NCBI GenBank assembly: GCA_947462335.1
Contig: OX381705.1
Coordinates: forward strand, 37,781,570 to 37,845,569
Origin: Harmothoe impar
Lineage: Eukaryota > Annelida > Polychaeta > Phyllodocida > Polynoidae
Length of the DNA stretch: 64,000 nt
Reading direction: 5' to 3'
The translations under genes and the position numbers were made by a program. The notes beneath the pieces were generated by a model. The model was not told where the DNA came from. It worked only from the letters and a program-made list of their open reading frames with translations, and did not search any database. Every line of letters begins with the position of its first letter. The first letter of the stretch is position 1. Positions 55,137-64,000 of this stretch are shown piece after piece.

Positions 55137-55365
55137 GGCCCTAGACCCCTAAATTCGACATGGCGACATGGGCATTTCTTAAATTCGACATGCGACATGA
55201 GGCCTAGTGACATGTGACATGAGGCTTAAAAAGATAGTGACATGGGACATGGACAGTTCTTAAAATCGACATGGGACATGAGCATTTTTAAGCGACATAG
55301 ACATGCGACATGGCCATTTCTTAAAACCGACATGCGACATGGGGACCCCCCCATCAAGGGCCCCC
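55137..55365 (+). repeat. CGACATG-family repeat, copy 7, most complete
   Basis: GGCCCTAGACCCCTAAATTC start, then about eight GACATGNGACATG units spaced by CATTTCTTAAAA and GAGGCCTAGT, ending CGACATGGGGACCCCCCCAT, CAAGGGCCC. It abuts the DIRS-like recombinase and may have landed in its 3' part. Confidence 0.8.
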
Positions 55366-55372
55366 ATATTAG

Positions 55373-55633
55373 CTACTCTATGATCCAAACCAATCCTATC
55401 TTGAATCGGTCTCCTCAGGTACACAAACACCTGATCGCTCTTCCAGTCACCCCTCTGTTTGATTAAATCAATTTCGACACCAAGACGGGCCAGAACGGTA
55501 GCACCCCCAGATCTGAAACCATGACTAGAGATACGATCCGCATTAATTTTAGCCTTACCAGGCAACATCTTGAGAATAGCAGAGAAAAGACTATAACTCA
55601 TAGGAGTCACATCAGAATTTTCTGGAATTAAAG
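55373..55633 (-). pseudogene. DIRS-like tyrosine recombinase, catalytic C-terminal part
   Basis: SSHGFRSGGATVLARLGVEI holds the HxxR box; GDWKSDQVFVYLRRP holds the Trp/His position and the nucleophile Tyr. The four-residue catalytic set is therefore present across the two parts. The enzyme would join the circular cDNA to the target. Confidence 0.82.
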
Positions 55634-56097
55634 CGGCTGGTGCACCCAGCCTCTACTGTTGCTAATGGCGTGGCCATTAGCAGGCCTTATATAATCAAGA
55701 AACCAAACTCCTCCAGGCCTGGTCCAGACTTTCCCCTTCCTCCAGGGTTGTCTCCTCCCCCCTCCACCATTTCTTGGCTGTTTTGTTGGCTATATGTGTT
55801 AAATCATAACATTACATAATATAGACACATTATAATCTGCCCATCTCTTTGTCGATGTAACCCACCCACTCCTTGTGACACCTCCTCACAGCAGGAGGTC
55901 TGAGCTGCTCACATGGATTTTGGGGGCAGATACCACCTGCTGTGACCCCTGCTGAGCAGAATAATTGTAGATACCTTTCATCTTCTGCCTGGACATTGAC
56001 CTAAGATTATGTAACCCATCATAACCTTAGTATCTGAATCACCCACAAGAGGGGGTGTCAATGTGAGCAGCACTAGCGACTTAGGTGCACCAGCACC
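55634..56097. mobile_element. MITE inserted in the recombinase gene
   Basis: Ends share GCTGGTGCACC as an inverted pair (55636-55646 and 56084-56095). The 460-bp interior has no gene and separates two parts of one recombinase frame. Target duplication not resolved (TTAAAG left, TTTAAG right). Confidence 0.65.
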
Positions 56098-56783
56098 TTT
56101 AAGAAAGCAGCATGCTCAGGTCTGCCCTTAACCTCCGCAAAATGCCTCTCAATCCAGTGAACAGCACATAAAATTTTATTGCTAACACAACAAACAGGAA
56201 TTAACAGTTTCCTTTCTTTAAACTTAATCGTTTTAGTGCGGGTTATAGTGACCATCATACCCCAGTCGAAAAATTCAAATGCACCCCTATATAGCATACT
56301 ATCACCAGCTGTGTAGTGGCACTTATGTAATAAGGTTCTAAACGCTAACAGGGCTGCGGCCCAGAAGCATACATTTCCTAACGAGCTAGGCAAACATGCA
56401 AACATTAACAACAAGTGCTCAGGTAGAATTGCTAATGCCTGAGTAGGGGTATCACCCAATAGCCTGCGGGCGCCCCTCAACGCCCTATACACCAAGGGGT
56501 CATTATATGGAACCTCAGCAGCTCTATGAGACTTCAGGTAATAATTAACAGCAGACACATAAGATTTAATAGAAACATACCGGTGAGTATTTGACAAGTG
56601 GGCTATATAAAAGGCAATACCAGAATGCCCCGGCTTTAACGGTGATATGCCATAAATAGAACAGAACCCCAAATAATTCTTAATGATAGAAGCACGAGCC
56701 TTGTCGGTACTGTCTGCGGTATCATTATCCAGTAGGAGCTGCAGCCTCGACACCAACCTGGCGCACGGGAGTTCTGCAATCAC
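56097..56783 (-). pseudogene. DIRS-like tyrosine recombinase, N-terminal and core part
   Basis: SAM-like N-terminal region (KARASIIKNYLGFCSIYG), then FRTLLHKCHYTAGDSMLYRG with the first catalytic Arg and a beta-hairpin region ITRTKTIKFKERK. Interrupted by a MITE at about 56097 before the HxxR box. Confidence 0.78.
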
Positions 56784-57145
56784 AAATGGTCATAGCAGCA
56801 AAGGGGATCAGGAGATGTTACATACAACAACCTCTTACGCGTGTCTGACTCACCCCACCTACTAAGAGCATCACAAATAACGTTATCCTTTGACTTGATA
56901 TACACAGATTTAAAGAACAAATTTCTTTTTACAGCAATCCAGAACATCTCACTTATCCAAGCCAATACAAGACTTATCCTTACTTCTACCAGTATTGAGC
57001 ATATGTAAAACTTGCATATTATCGGTTACAAAAACCAACTCACAATCAGTCCATAGATGACCCCACCTCTTGGCGGCTAACAGAACAGGCCAGAACTCTA
57101 ATTCATTTATATTTTCATTATAACTAACCGGGGGCTCCACCCAAT
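56780..57145 (-). pseudogene. DIRS-like RNase H C-terminal half
   Basis: Resumes on the other side of the LINE: HHWVEPPVSYNENINELEFW (Glu), VFVTDNMQVLHMLNTGRSKD (Asp), then after a shift near 56955 KSKDNVICDALSRWGES (final Asp). Ends overlapping the recombinase frame. Confidence 0.78.
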
Positions 57146-57149
57146 GATG

Positions 57150-58738
57150 AGCAGCCTCCAGGGGCAAGGGGCTGCGGTCCCCTTACCACTCACCCATAAC
57201 CCGATTCAAAAGCAAGCCCTGCGGCTTTGCATCGCCGCTTTCCGATCCTCACCAGCCTGTAGTCTGCGGGTGGAGGCAGGAGTCCCCCCACTGGATCTCA
57301 GGCGGGACAAACTGTCTCTCCAATACCAATCACAAAGGTCATGAAGGAAGGACCTGCCCAGTCCTTGTGGACACAGGCGGTTCCCACCATCCTCTTTGAT
57401 CTTTGTGAACACAAGAAAGGGGAAACCCAGACCAAAACCTACATGGAAAAACTAACCGAAATAAGCCATTGATCAGCATCAAGGTCACACTGAGGTGTTC
57501 ACAGATGGCTCAAAAGACGGAAACCGCGTTGGCTTTGCTGCATTCACACCCTTTGGTACCCGCAAAGGAGCACTACATGGAAGAAGCAGCATCTTCATTG
57601 CTGAGGCCCATGCTCTCCTGAGTGCTTTGGAGTGGATGAGGGTGTCAAGCCGAGAGGCCTTCATCATCTTCTCTGACTCCAAGTCGTGCCTGCAAGCAAT
57701 ACACCAACATGACCCCAAAAACCCTGTGGTGCAGGAGATTAAGCAATTGGTCTCGCACCTCACAGACACCCAAAAGGAGGTAGTCCTCTGTTGGCTGCCC
57801 AGCCACATTGGCATATAAGGGAACGAAGCTGCAGATGATGCAGCATTAAAGAAAGCCCTGAGACTGAAACCCTGCTCGGCTTGCATCCCTTCTTCAGACC
57901 TCCTCCCGATTTGCCGAGAGTTTACCAGACAGGAATGGCAGAAACGCTGGAACTCTGACAGAAACAACAAACTGAGAGCCATCGAACCTTCGATAGGCAA
58001 AAAGCCCGACCATACAGGCTTGACCAGGAGGGAATCGACAAAACTGACCCGTCTTCGGATAGGTCACTCACTGCTGACACACGGACACCTCATGAGGGGT
58101 GAACACCAACTGGTATGTCAGCGATGTCAAGTACCTCTGACCATCGAGCATCTGATGCTCTTTTGTCAAGCAACCAAAAAAAGTAGGGACGACCACCTCC
58201 AAGGTACGTCCTCTATGAACAGCGTCTTTACTGGCACTGGAAAGAAAGAACTTCTGAGCTTCCTGCGGGAAACAAAGATGTTCGAAAAGATGTAAAAGGG
58301 GAGGAACAGGCCCCCCTATGTTTCGGTAGGGTAGGCTGGAGAAGATTTCTCTAGCCAGACGGAAAGTAGTTGCATACTCGCCAGCCCTGATCTGCTGGCC
58401 CGATTGGTATGGAACTACGACTGGTTCGCCGGTGTCAGGATAATGTGACTGGCCAGATGTTGTGTCCACAGTCTGCGGCACACCACCTGTGTGAGGCAGC
58501 ACAATAAAGCAGGGCCCGATGCCACGAGCAGTATCTCACTGCTACGAGCCGTGTTCCACTCCTACAAGCAGACTCACAAACACACGCACGCGCACACGCA
58601 CCCACACACTTATGCGTAACTTTAAGATGAGAAATGAAAGGACCTATTGTCTGATCAAACCTGAGAAGTCCCGTAGGGTCTATGTACGCTGGGACGTTAA
58701 ACAAATCAATCAATCAATCAATCAATCAAACTCACTCA
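57150..58738 (+). mobile_element. 5'-truncated LINE with RNase H, inserted in the DIRS-like element
   Basis: Plus strand. It begins inside the RT end (NPIQKQALRLCIAAFRSSPA, VEAGVPPLDLRRDKL at 57196-57320) and ends with a tail CTGGGACGTTAAACAAATC and (AATC)n at 58701-58729. RNase H-bearing LINEs of the I/Nimb/Jockey-related group are the likely source. The boundary with DIRS sequence is clear because RNase H of DIRS stops and restarts. Confidence 0.8.
57495..58295 (+). pseudogene. LINE RNase H and C-terminal zinc finger
   Basis: FTDGSKDGNRVGFAAFTP (Asp), AEAHALLSALEW (Glu), IIFSDSKSCLQAI (Asp), LPSHIGI then TAA (57816-57818), after which the same frame continues GNEAADDAALKKA (last Asp). Later LTRLRIGHSLLTHGHLM and CQRCQVPLTIEHLMLFC make the usual CCHC end of this protein. 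One nonsense codon and the missing 5' part make it dead. Confidence 0.85.
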
Positions 58739-59253
58739 TCAACCAATCAGCCCCATGAAGGGCAGCATATCCAGAGAAGGAAGCATCGCTGTACACTGCT
58801 AAATGAGTACTGATTGGCTTAATAATTCTAGCTGAACCATTAAAAGTTTTGGCAAATTCTAGCCACCAAACAATATCAGCTCTGGCAGCACCAGATAGAC
58901 GAACCTTATGATAAGGTTTCTTAGCAACATTGCACAAATCATAAATACGTCGGGTAAAGCCGCGGCCCCCCCCTCACAACCTTACTGGCATGGGCCAGAC
59001 TCCCAGCCAGGGACTGCACCTCCTGTTTGGTCATTTTCATTTTGCCCTCGGCTTCATGAAGTTTTAACAACAACTCAAACATTTTATCGGCCGGAAGTGA
59101 TAATTTCATGTTAACACTATCCACTTCAAAACCCAGAAAAGTCACCCTCTGAGACACAGGCGTAACCTTTTTGAATGAGATAAAAAAATCCCAAATGGTG
59201 AATAACTCTGAACAGTGTATGCTGTGAAGAGACACATGATTGGTAATCATCAC
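58739..59253 (-). pseudogene. DIRS-like RT connection and RNase H N-terminal half
   Basis: FLGFEVDSVNMKLSLPADKM and SLAGSLAHASKVVRGG belong to the RT-RNase H connection. After a frame change at a run of eight C (about 58966-58973) comes YHKVRLSGAARADIVWW and AVYSDASFSGYAALHG, with the first RNase H Asp. The LINE insertion cuts it after about ADWLMSEF. Confidence 0.8.
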
Positions 59254-59600
59254 TAATGATTAAATAATCATCAAGATAATTAATCACATTATTATAGCCT
59301 CTGCGGCTCATGTAACGCACAATAAATTCAGAAATCTTATTGAATACAAACGGCCCAGAAGCCATGCTGAAGCATAAGCGGCTATCATAGAACAACAAGT
59401 CACCTTCACCATTACCAAAATTCCACCTCAAACCTTGGAACATTCTGTCCCCATAATATATATGGAGGCTTCTATAGGCGTCAGCCATATCTGTAGAGCA
59501 CATATAAGCATTCTCAGTTAACATGTCACATACATCATCCATTGACTTGTAAACAAATTTCGAGGCAACTTTCTCACAAAAATTATTAACCGGGGGCGCC
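59126..59600 (-). pseudogene. DIRS-like reverse transcriptase
   Basis: Motifs in order: STDMADAYRSLHI (first Asp), GLRWNFGN, LCFSMASGPFVFNKISEF and INYLDDYLIISD (catalytic DD). The frame shifts again near 59230; the following part (LGFEVDSVNMKLSLPADK) is read at 58976-59253 in another frame. Confidence 0.85.
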
Positions 59601-60303
59601 CCCCCCCTCTCGAGCAATCAGTGATCGGCCTGATACTAATTCCAGTCTCAGAGCCTAGCTTTATCTTATTGACAGCCCCCATAGCATGCACACATTTAGG
59701 CTTGTCAACACAATGTAATATCTTCCCACTCTCAATCTCAGCTCGAAGTCTATCATCCATAAACTCCTTGTTGCCCTCCTTTAGTGCAAAAGAGTAATTT
59801 TTGACATCATATTCACATTCACAATCGGGGTTGACAATTCTATACCCAAAGGCAGCCCCTTCAAGTAAATACCTCCAATCTACATAGATATCTCCCCACA
59901 TAAAGCATTCCGAGAAAACCCTGCAAGGTTTTAGAGTAATGGTGGATCCATCTAGATCATATTCACACAAGCAAGTACCATTATGACATAATAAACCTAC
60001 GTCAAAATCTATCATTCTAGAGCCCATAGACTCCTTCAAACATACATGTATAAACTGATCTGCTGGCAGCGGCCAACCTGATTTGTAAATGCTATAAACA
60101 TCTATGTTACTAGAACAGGTCACATTAAGCAAATCACAGTTAACATGTAAGTCAATGGTGTGTATTACACCTTCCTCCACCTCAACCCTGTACCCACCCT
60201 CAGCGGCAGCGGCCACACCACCGAGCCCTACCTGAGCTCCAGTATCAGAGTTGGCACAGATGAGTGTAAGCCCTATGTTGAGTACATACGGACATTGGGA
60301 CAA
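59600..60303 (-). pseudogene. DIRS-like pol, pre-RT region
   Basis: Cys-rich region with WRYLLEGAAFGYRIVNPDCE, then FALKEGNKEFMDDRLRAEIE, CVHAMGAVNKIK and the pre-RT signature ISIRPITDCSRGGG. The frame is lost at a run of nine C (plus strand, about 59604-59612). Confidence 0.75.
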
Positions 60304-60859
60304 ATAGCAGCCTTATGGGTCGGGTCCCCGCATTTTGAGCAGACATGCCCAAAAATACAACCTCTGGAATCACAACCAGAACCGTTGTAACGATTGCAAG
60401 GCATAACTCCACCCTGATCGTCCAGTCTGAGACCCTGAGCATTTCTAGGAGCAGTGTTTCCCTGAGAATTACCCTGATTTTGATATCCCTGGGAAGGATA
60501 ACCCCTACCCCTGCCCCTGCCGGGGCCGGGAGGGTAACCCCTGCCCCTGCCAGAATTTTCAGACTGGTTTTTGTGCATCTCCTTGACCTTTTTCAGACTA
60601 TCAGTTTCAAAGTATTGTTTTGACAAGAAATCGTTGCCAAAACAAAATGCATCTATATCCCCACCATGTATGCAATCCTCACGGAGGTCGGCATCATATT
60701 CGGCAAACTGTGCCTTGTCGTACAACCCCGTGGAAGCCTTAAATGATAGAAAACCTGGGTGGCGAAGAAACTTTTTCATGTCTTCCAGAGTAACAAATAT
60801 ACCCTCATCCACCCCAGCACAGGCCCAATTCAACGATACATACATGAGTTCTTCATAGC
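60273..60859 (-). pseudogene. DIRS-like gag, C-terminal part with zinc knuckle
   Basis: Continues in the other frame (YEELMYVSLNWACAGVDEG...). It has RGRGYPPGPGRGRGRGYPSQ low-complexity RNA-binding-type sequence and the cysteine set CDSRGCIFGHVCSKCGDPTHKAAIC, with the CX2CX4HX4C knuckle. One base lost or gained near 60862 separates it from the first part. Confidence 0.75.
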
Positions 60860-61390
60860 TTAAAGACCTTGGCTCTCGGCCCCGATTTTTTTCTTCATAC
60901 GAGAAAGTCTATCTTGTGAAGAATCTCTACCTCCTTGACCAATATGGAAGCGGGGTGTACTCGTCAGCGGATCTGGAGAGGAGTCTCTTAAAGGAGGGGG
61001 TGAGCGGTGACGCGGCGGCGGTGGCTGTGGCTTTGTCTCAGGTTTCCCGCCCTTCACTTTGACGCGCCCGCGAAGCCGACCACGGATCTTGTCCTCCAGG
61101 GCCTCGACCCGTTCTTGTTCTTGCTGCTGGACGTCTAGCTTCTCCAGATATTCCATGTACTCCTGTCTAGATGCGAACTTCTCTGCTGTGAGAACCTCTG
61201 TTAGACTGGCATTAATCTCTTCTGCGGCTGCCGCCGCTACCTCCTCCACAGTCATCTTCGTACCATCAATCTGCTTTCTCTCACGAGTTTTCATAGGAAT
61301 ATATCCTTCAGCGCGTTCTTCTTTGCATTGTTTTCCTCGTGGAGGGACATGATCCCCTCCACAACGCCAGCACCAAGCAGTAGTACCCAT
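60860..61390 (-). pseudogene. DIRS-like gag, N-terminal part
   Basis: 176 codons from ATG 61388-61390: MGTTAWCWRCGGDHVPPRGK starts with a Cys-x2-Cys...His finger. Then a coiled coil (REYMEYLEKLDVQQQEQERV type) and a Pro/Arg region. Ends at a TAA that comes from a 1-base shift; the neighbouring frame continues with the second gag part. Confidence 0.7.
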
Positions 61391-61639
61391 TGTACTGGAG
61401 AACCGTTGACCACAGTCCTAGAGTGAGCCTGTAGCATACAGAGCTCTGTTGGAAGCGTCCAACCTACTCAAAATTTTGAAATGGACTGTGGCCAAGACCC
61501 GCGGCGGCGGGACGCAACACATACACCCTCCAGGTGACGACAGCCAGAACTAACACCCGCGCCCACCGGATAACAACAGCGCGGCGAGACCATGTACCTC
61601 AGTATATACACATATAAATGTCTCCAACCTTTATATAGA

Positions 61640-61800
61640 TACAAATTTTAGCAGAAGGGCCGTGTTGTCGTGTCGATTTTCAGGTATATAAGAACGTAGA
61701 GAAAAACCCCTGTGGGTCGATTTTTATCCTAGATTTTCCTGTGTCCGTCGATTTTTAAAATGGCCAAAAAGGGCCGTGTCGCTGTGTCGAATTTAACCCA
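61640..61800 (+). repeat. CGACATG-related repeat, GGGCCGTGT-CGTGTCGATTTT variant, copy 8
   Basis: Two units GGGCCGTGTYGTCGTGTCGA / GGGCCGTGTCGCTGTGTCGA with GTCGATTTTTA between. Diverged but same unit logic as other copies. Confidence 0.6.
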
Positions 61801-61951
61801 TGTAGAGGCACAGTAAATATACCAGGTTTTCTGTCAAATGATATATTACTTATAGAAATGACTCGCGGTAATGGACTGCTAAATAAGACTGAATTTACAC
61901 CTTTACATTTTTTTGTATTACTTGACGATCTAGCTCAGTGACGCCATGCAG

Positions 61952-62117
61952 GGTGGGTCAGAGGAGAATGAGTCTATGGCTGATAAGATGAAGTCGCGGC
62001 GTAGGGCGCGCCAAAGACAGAAAGCAGACACAGATGGTGAGACAGCAGCTACAGGGGAGGAGACGGACACCGTGTCAGCCATGCCAGCAGATGGGGGTAC
62101 TCTCTCATCAACAGGCA
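61952..62117 (+). CDS. Host gene exon D, 166 bp
   Basis: Acceptor GCCATGCAG/GG and donor GGCA/GTAAGT. It enters in phase 0 and leaves in phase 1: 55 codons with SEENESMADKMKSRRRARQR, QKADTDGETAATGEETDT and a Ser/Gly end. Same acidic-basic alternation as A-C, now 12 kb downstream across transposon-filled intron. Confidence 0.65.
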
Positions 62118-63496
62118 GTAAGTCTATTGTACTATAAAAAAAAGTCCATGCCACTAAGACATGACCTGGAAAACATAGTTTGCACCTATTGGTTTTGAAG
62201 AATCACTGATTATTTCACCACCACTGTACTCACAATTATGATCTACATATGACAATGAAGCTAAGATGAAGGGCTATCATACTTTGTTATTATTATTTGG
62301 CATATTTAAGAAAATGAATACTGGTTGCCATGGCAACCGTGATCAAATTTATCTGAAATGTTCGATTTTTTTGTTACCTTTCATCACTCCAACTGCTATT
62401 AGAGGTAGCCACTTTATATTTCTCATATGGAAAGTCAATAGAAATTATAAAACAAAATTCCGCTTCCCCTGAGCCTTCATTGATGACTGTAACCCTTTTA
62501 GTTCCTGAGATGTGAACCTCTAAAGACCCAGCCGAAATGTCGAAAATCACCACTTTTTAGTAGACCATCCAGAAAGTCAGTTAAAAGTCAGGTAAAAGTC
62601 ACTATATGTACCTCTTCAACTATTTGAACTGGAAATCAATGGAACAAGTGGTTGCCAAGCCATCACACTTTTAATCTTTGCTGAGGAGCCAAATGTTGTA
62701 CCTGTATGTCAATAGTTGGGCGGAATAATATGGTATATTACTGTTTTGGCCATCCCACTATGCTCAACTTCAGGGAATTTCACTATTTGGTCTGCCAAAC
62801 AGGCTTTAGCTATTTAGATAATCACTTCAAAGAGTGCCAAAAGAGTCTCCCTCATGCTCACATTTTGGCCCATATATCAGCAGATAATCACTCTATTTCG
62901 AACTTTGATATGGTTTTGGAAAGAACAGGCAGACTGTCTTGGGAATAAATCAAAATCCCAAACTCTATGTTTAACACAAAGGGTCTGAAGACTCCACTTG
63001 GGACATATATGGTGCTTTAAAAGCTTGAAAATGTGCCTGACAATGGCCAACATAGGTCTAATTATCCCCTATTTTAAGCTCCTTCTGACATAATTAGCGC
63101 TGTACTTATGAAAAAGTATCTCTATATGCCATTAATTTTGCCTAAAAATGATTTGCATACATTAAACTGTGTGATCAAAAAAGAAATGACTAGGTTTAAC
63201 GGATTCAAATAAGTAATTTACAGCTGTGAACACATCTATGGGTGACCAGGTTATGTCTTGATGCAGAGGACTATACATGGAATAAGCCTTCATGAACTGA
63301 TACACAGACATACATACCCATGGGCATACACTTTGGTAACTTCATTTTGCGAGCAACATGTTATGAATAGGATACAAATGCATGTCAAATGACAGTAGAT
63401 TACCTAACAGTCAATTACCTTCATGTATAGTGAAAAAGATCTAGCCTTACACTGTATATCTTACTATACAAAAAGGAAATCTTGGAGATACAACAG
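62118..63496. other. Host intron D-E, no feature seen
   Basis: AT-rich sequence without repeats or frames I can support. Confidence 0.55.
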
Positions 63497-63576
63497 AAAG
63501 CGAGCCAGGGTCAAAGAAAAAGGAAAGAGCAAAGAATCTCCGAGCCTCTCTCAAGGAGCGAATCAAAGCTGCAAAG
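63497..63576 (+). CDS. Host gene exon E, 80 bp
   Basis: Acceptor ATACAACAG/AA and donor AAG/GTCAGT. The two leading bases complete the codon split at the end of exon D (A + AA = Lys). Then 26 codons: SEPGSKKKERAKNLRASLKE then RIKAAK. The NLRASLKERIKAAK helix resembles LKERLRARRQKLKE of exon A. Confidence 0.68.
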
Positions 63577-63792
63577 GTCAGTCAACCAAATATATTTTAC
63601 CGACATGCTCTTCAACAACAAATCTGAGGCAACAATGTAGATGATTAGAATTACTCCAGTCTTCCTTGGACAATGCCAATCTGAGGGTAACAGTTCAAAT
63701 GGAATCCGCTATTAAACAGTGTCAGCATTATTAAGTTAAACATTTTTTTACTTCAAATATCATAAGATTTTGCTGTGTGGTATCTGTCCTAG

Positions 63793-63897
63793 GACAAAGG
63801 CAAAGATGAAGCATATGATGAAACCAGGGCAACTAATCGGAAACTGAAAGGGAAGCGGAATCTCCCGACAAAGACACGATTTGATCATCCATCGGTG
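63793..63897 (+). CDS. Host gene exon F, 105 bp
   Basis: Acceptor CTGTCCTAG/GA and donor GTG/GTAAGT. Phase 0, 35 codons: DKGKDEAYDETRATNRKLKG then KRNLPTKTRFDHPSV. The gene clearly continues beyond the window. Six exons with compatible phases and consensus splice sites make a chance arrangement unlikely. Confidence 0.68.
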
Positions 63898-64000
63898 GTA
63901 AGTGCAATTTAAAGGCATCTAGAAAAATAGATTTTCGAGTGGCTAATATTTACTGAAAGTTCAATTTAGGCTGTTTAAAGTCAAATACCAGCTTTGCAGA

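Larger units (their letters stand above)
55366..61440 (-). mobile_element. DIRS-like tyrosine-recombinase retrotransposon, minus strand, nested insertions
   Basis: Minus-strand order: gag with CCHC knuckle, pre-RT region, RT with YLDD, RNase H, tyrosine recombinase. This is the DIRS/Ngaro plan, with no DDE integrase. It is split by a 5'-truncated LINE (about 57150-58738) inside RNase H and by a MITE (about 55634-56097) inside the recombinase. Terminal repeats typical of the group were not recognised. It sits in the intron between host exons C and D, antisense to the gene. Confidence 0.85.

Noticed and set aside
1..64000. CRISPR arrays, bacterial operons, rRNA
   Set aside because: The direct repeats are satellites or transposon units without unique equal-length spacers, and no prokaryotic gene order or rRNA sequence was recognised.

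Overview
The window is eukaryotic nuclear DNA, most likely from a marine invertebrate. There is no operon-like gene order. Coding exons of 45-166 bp have GT-AG borders, and most of the sequence is transposable elements of classes common in such genomes (Ty3/Gypsy, DIRS-type tyrosine-recombinase retroelement, non-LTR LINEs, Polinton-like long-TIR elements, MITEs, satellites). I cannot name the species from sequence alone.

Layout. 1-4.2 kb: a decayed Ty3/Gypsy element missing its 5' end. 4.2-18 kb: repeat mosaic with several MITE families, an almost intact 1.57-kb LTR element without genes (TRIM) with a 5-bp target duplication, a 30-bp satellite and nested inverted-repeat elements. 18.2-22.2 kb: the right part of a Polinton-like long-TIR element with a poly-alanine ORF. 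24.1-36.9 kb: a giant LINE with three large open frames. ORF1 is about 1846 aa (coiled coil, RRM-like region, NADAR domain, RS-rich tail), ORF2 is 596 aa (SGNH-like fold without the catalytic serine), and ORF3 is 968 aa (endonuclease plus reverse transcriptase). 37.337-46.892 kb: a complete 9,556-bp element with 690-bp terminal inverted repeats and a 6-bp target duplication, Polinton-like in ends but without polymerase or integrase genes. 49.2-64 kb: six short exons of one host gene of unknown identity, all plus strand and phase-compatible. Its 12-kb third intron holds a minus-strand DIRS-like element, itself split by a 5'-truncated LINE and a MITE.

Most interesting signals. (1) A short hairpin, stem NNCCT/AGGNN with a GNNG loop, occurs at least 22 times through the giant LINE: ten copies in ORF1, eleven in the noncoding spacer and one in ORF3. 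Stem changes compensate each other and the loop codon changes its amino acid, so the conserved unit looks like nucleic acid rather than protein. (2) The same LINE carries a NADAR (ADP-ribose-linked) domain, and ORF1 stop and ORF2 start are only 2 nt apart. (3) The TIRs of the 9.6-kb element are arrays of E2F-, ETS-, E-box- and CCAAT-like sites, like an S-phase promoter; the related 18-22 kb element has octamer, E-box and CCAAT-like sites instead. (4) At least four MITE subfamilies share TACCGTA ends.
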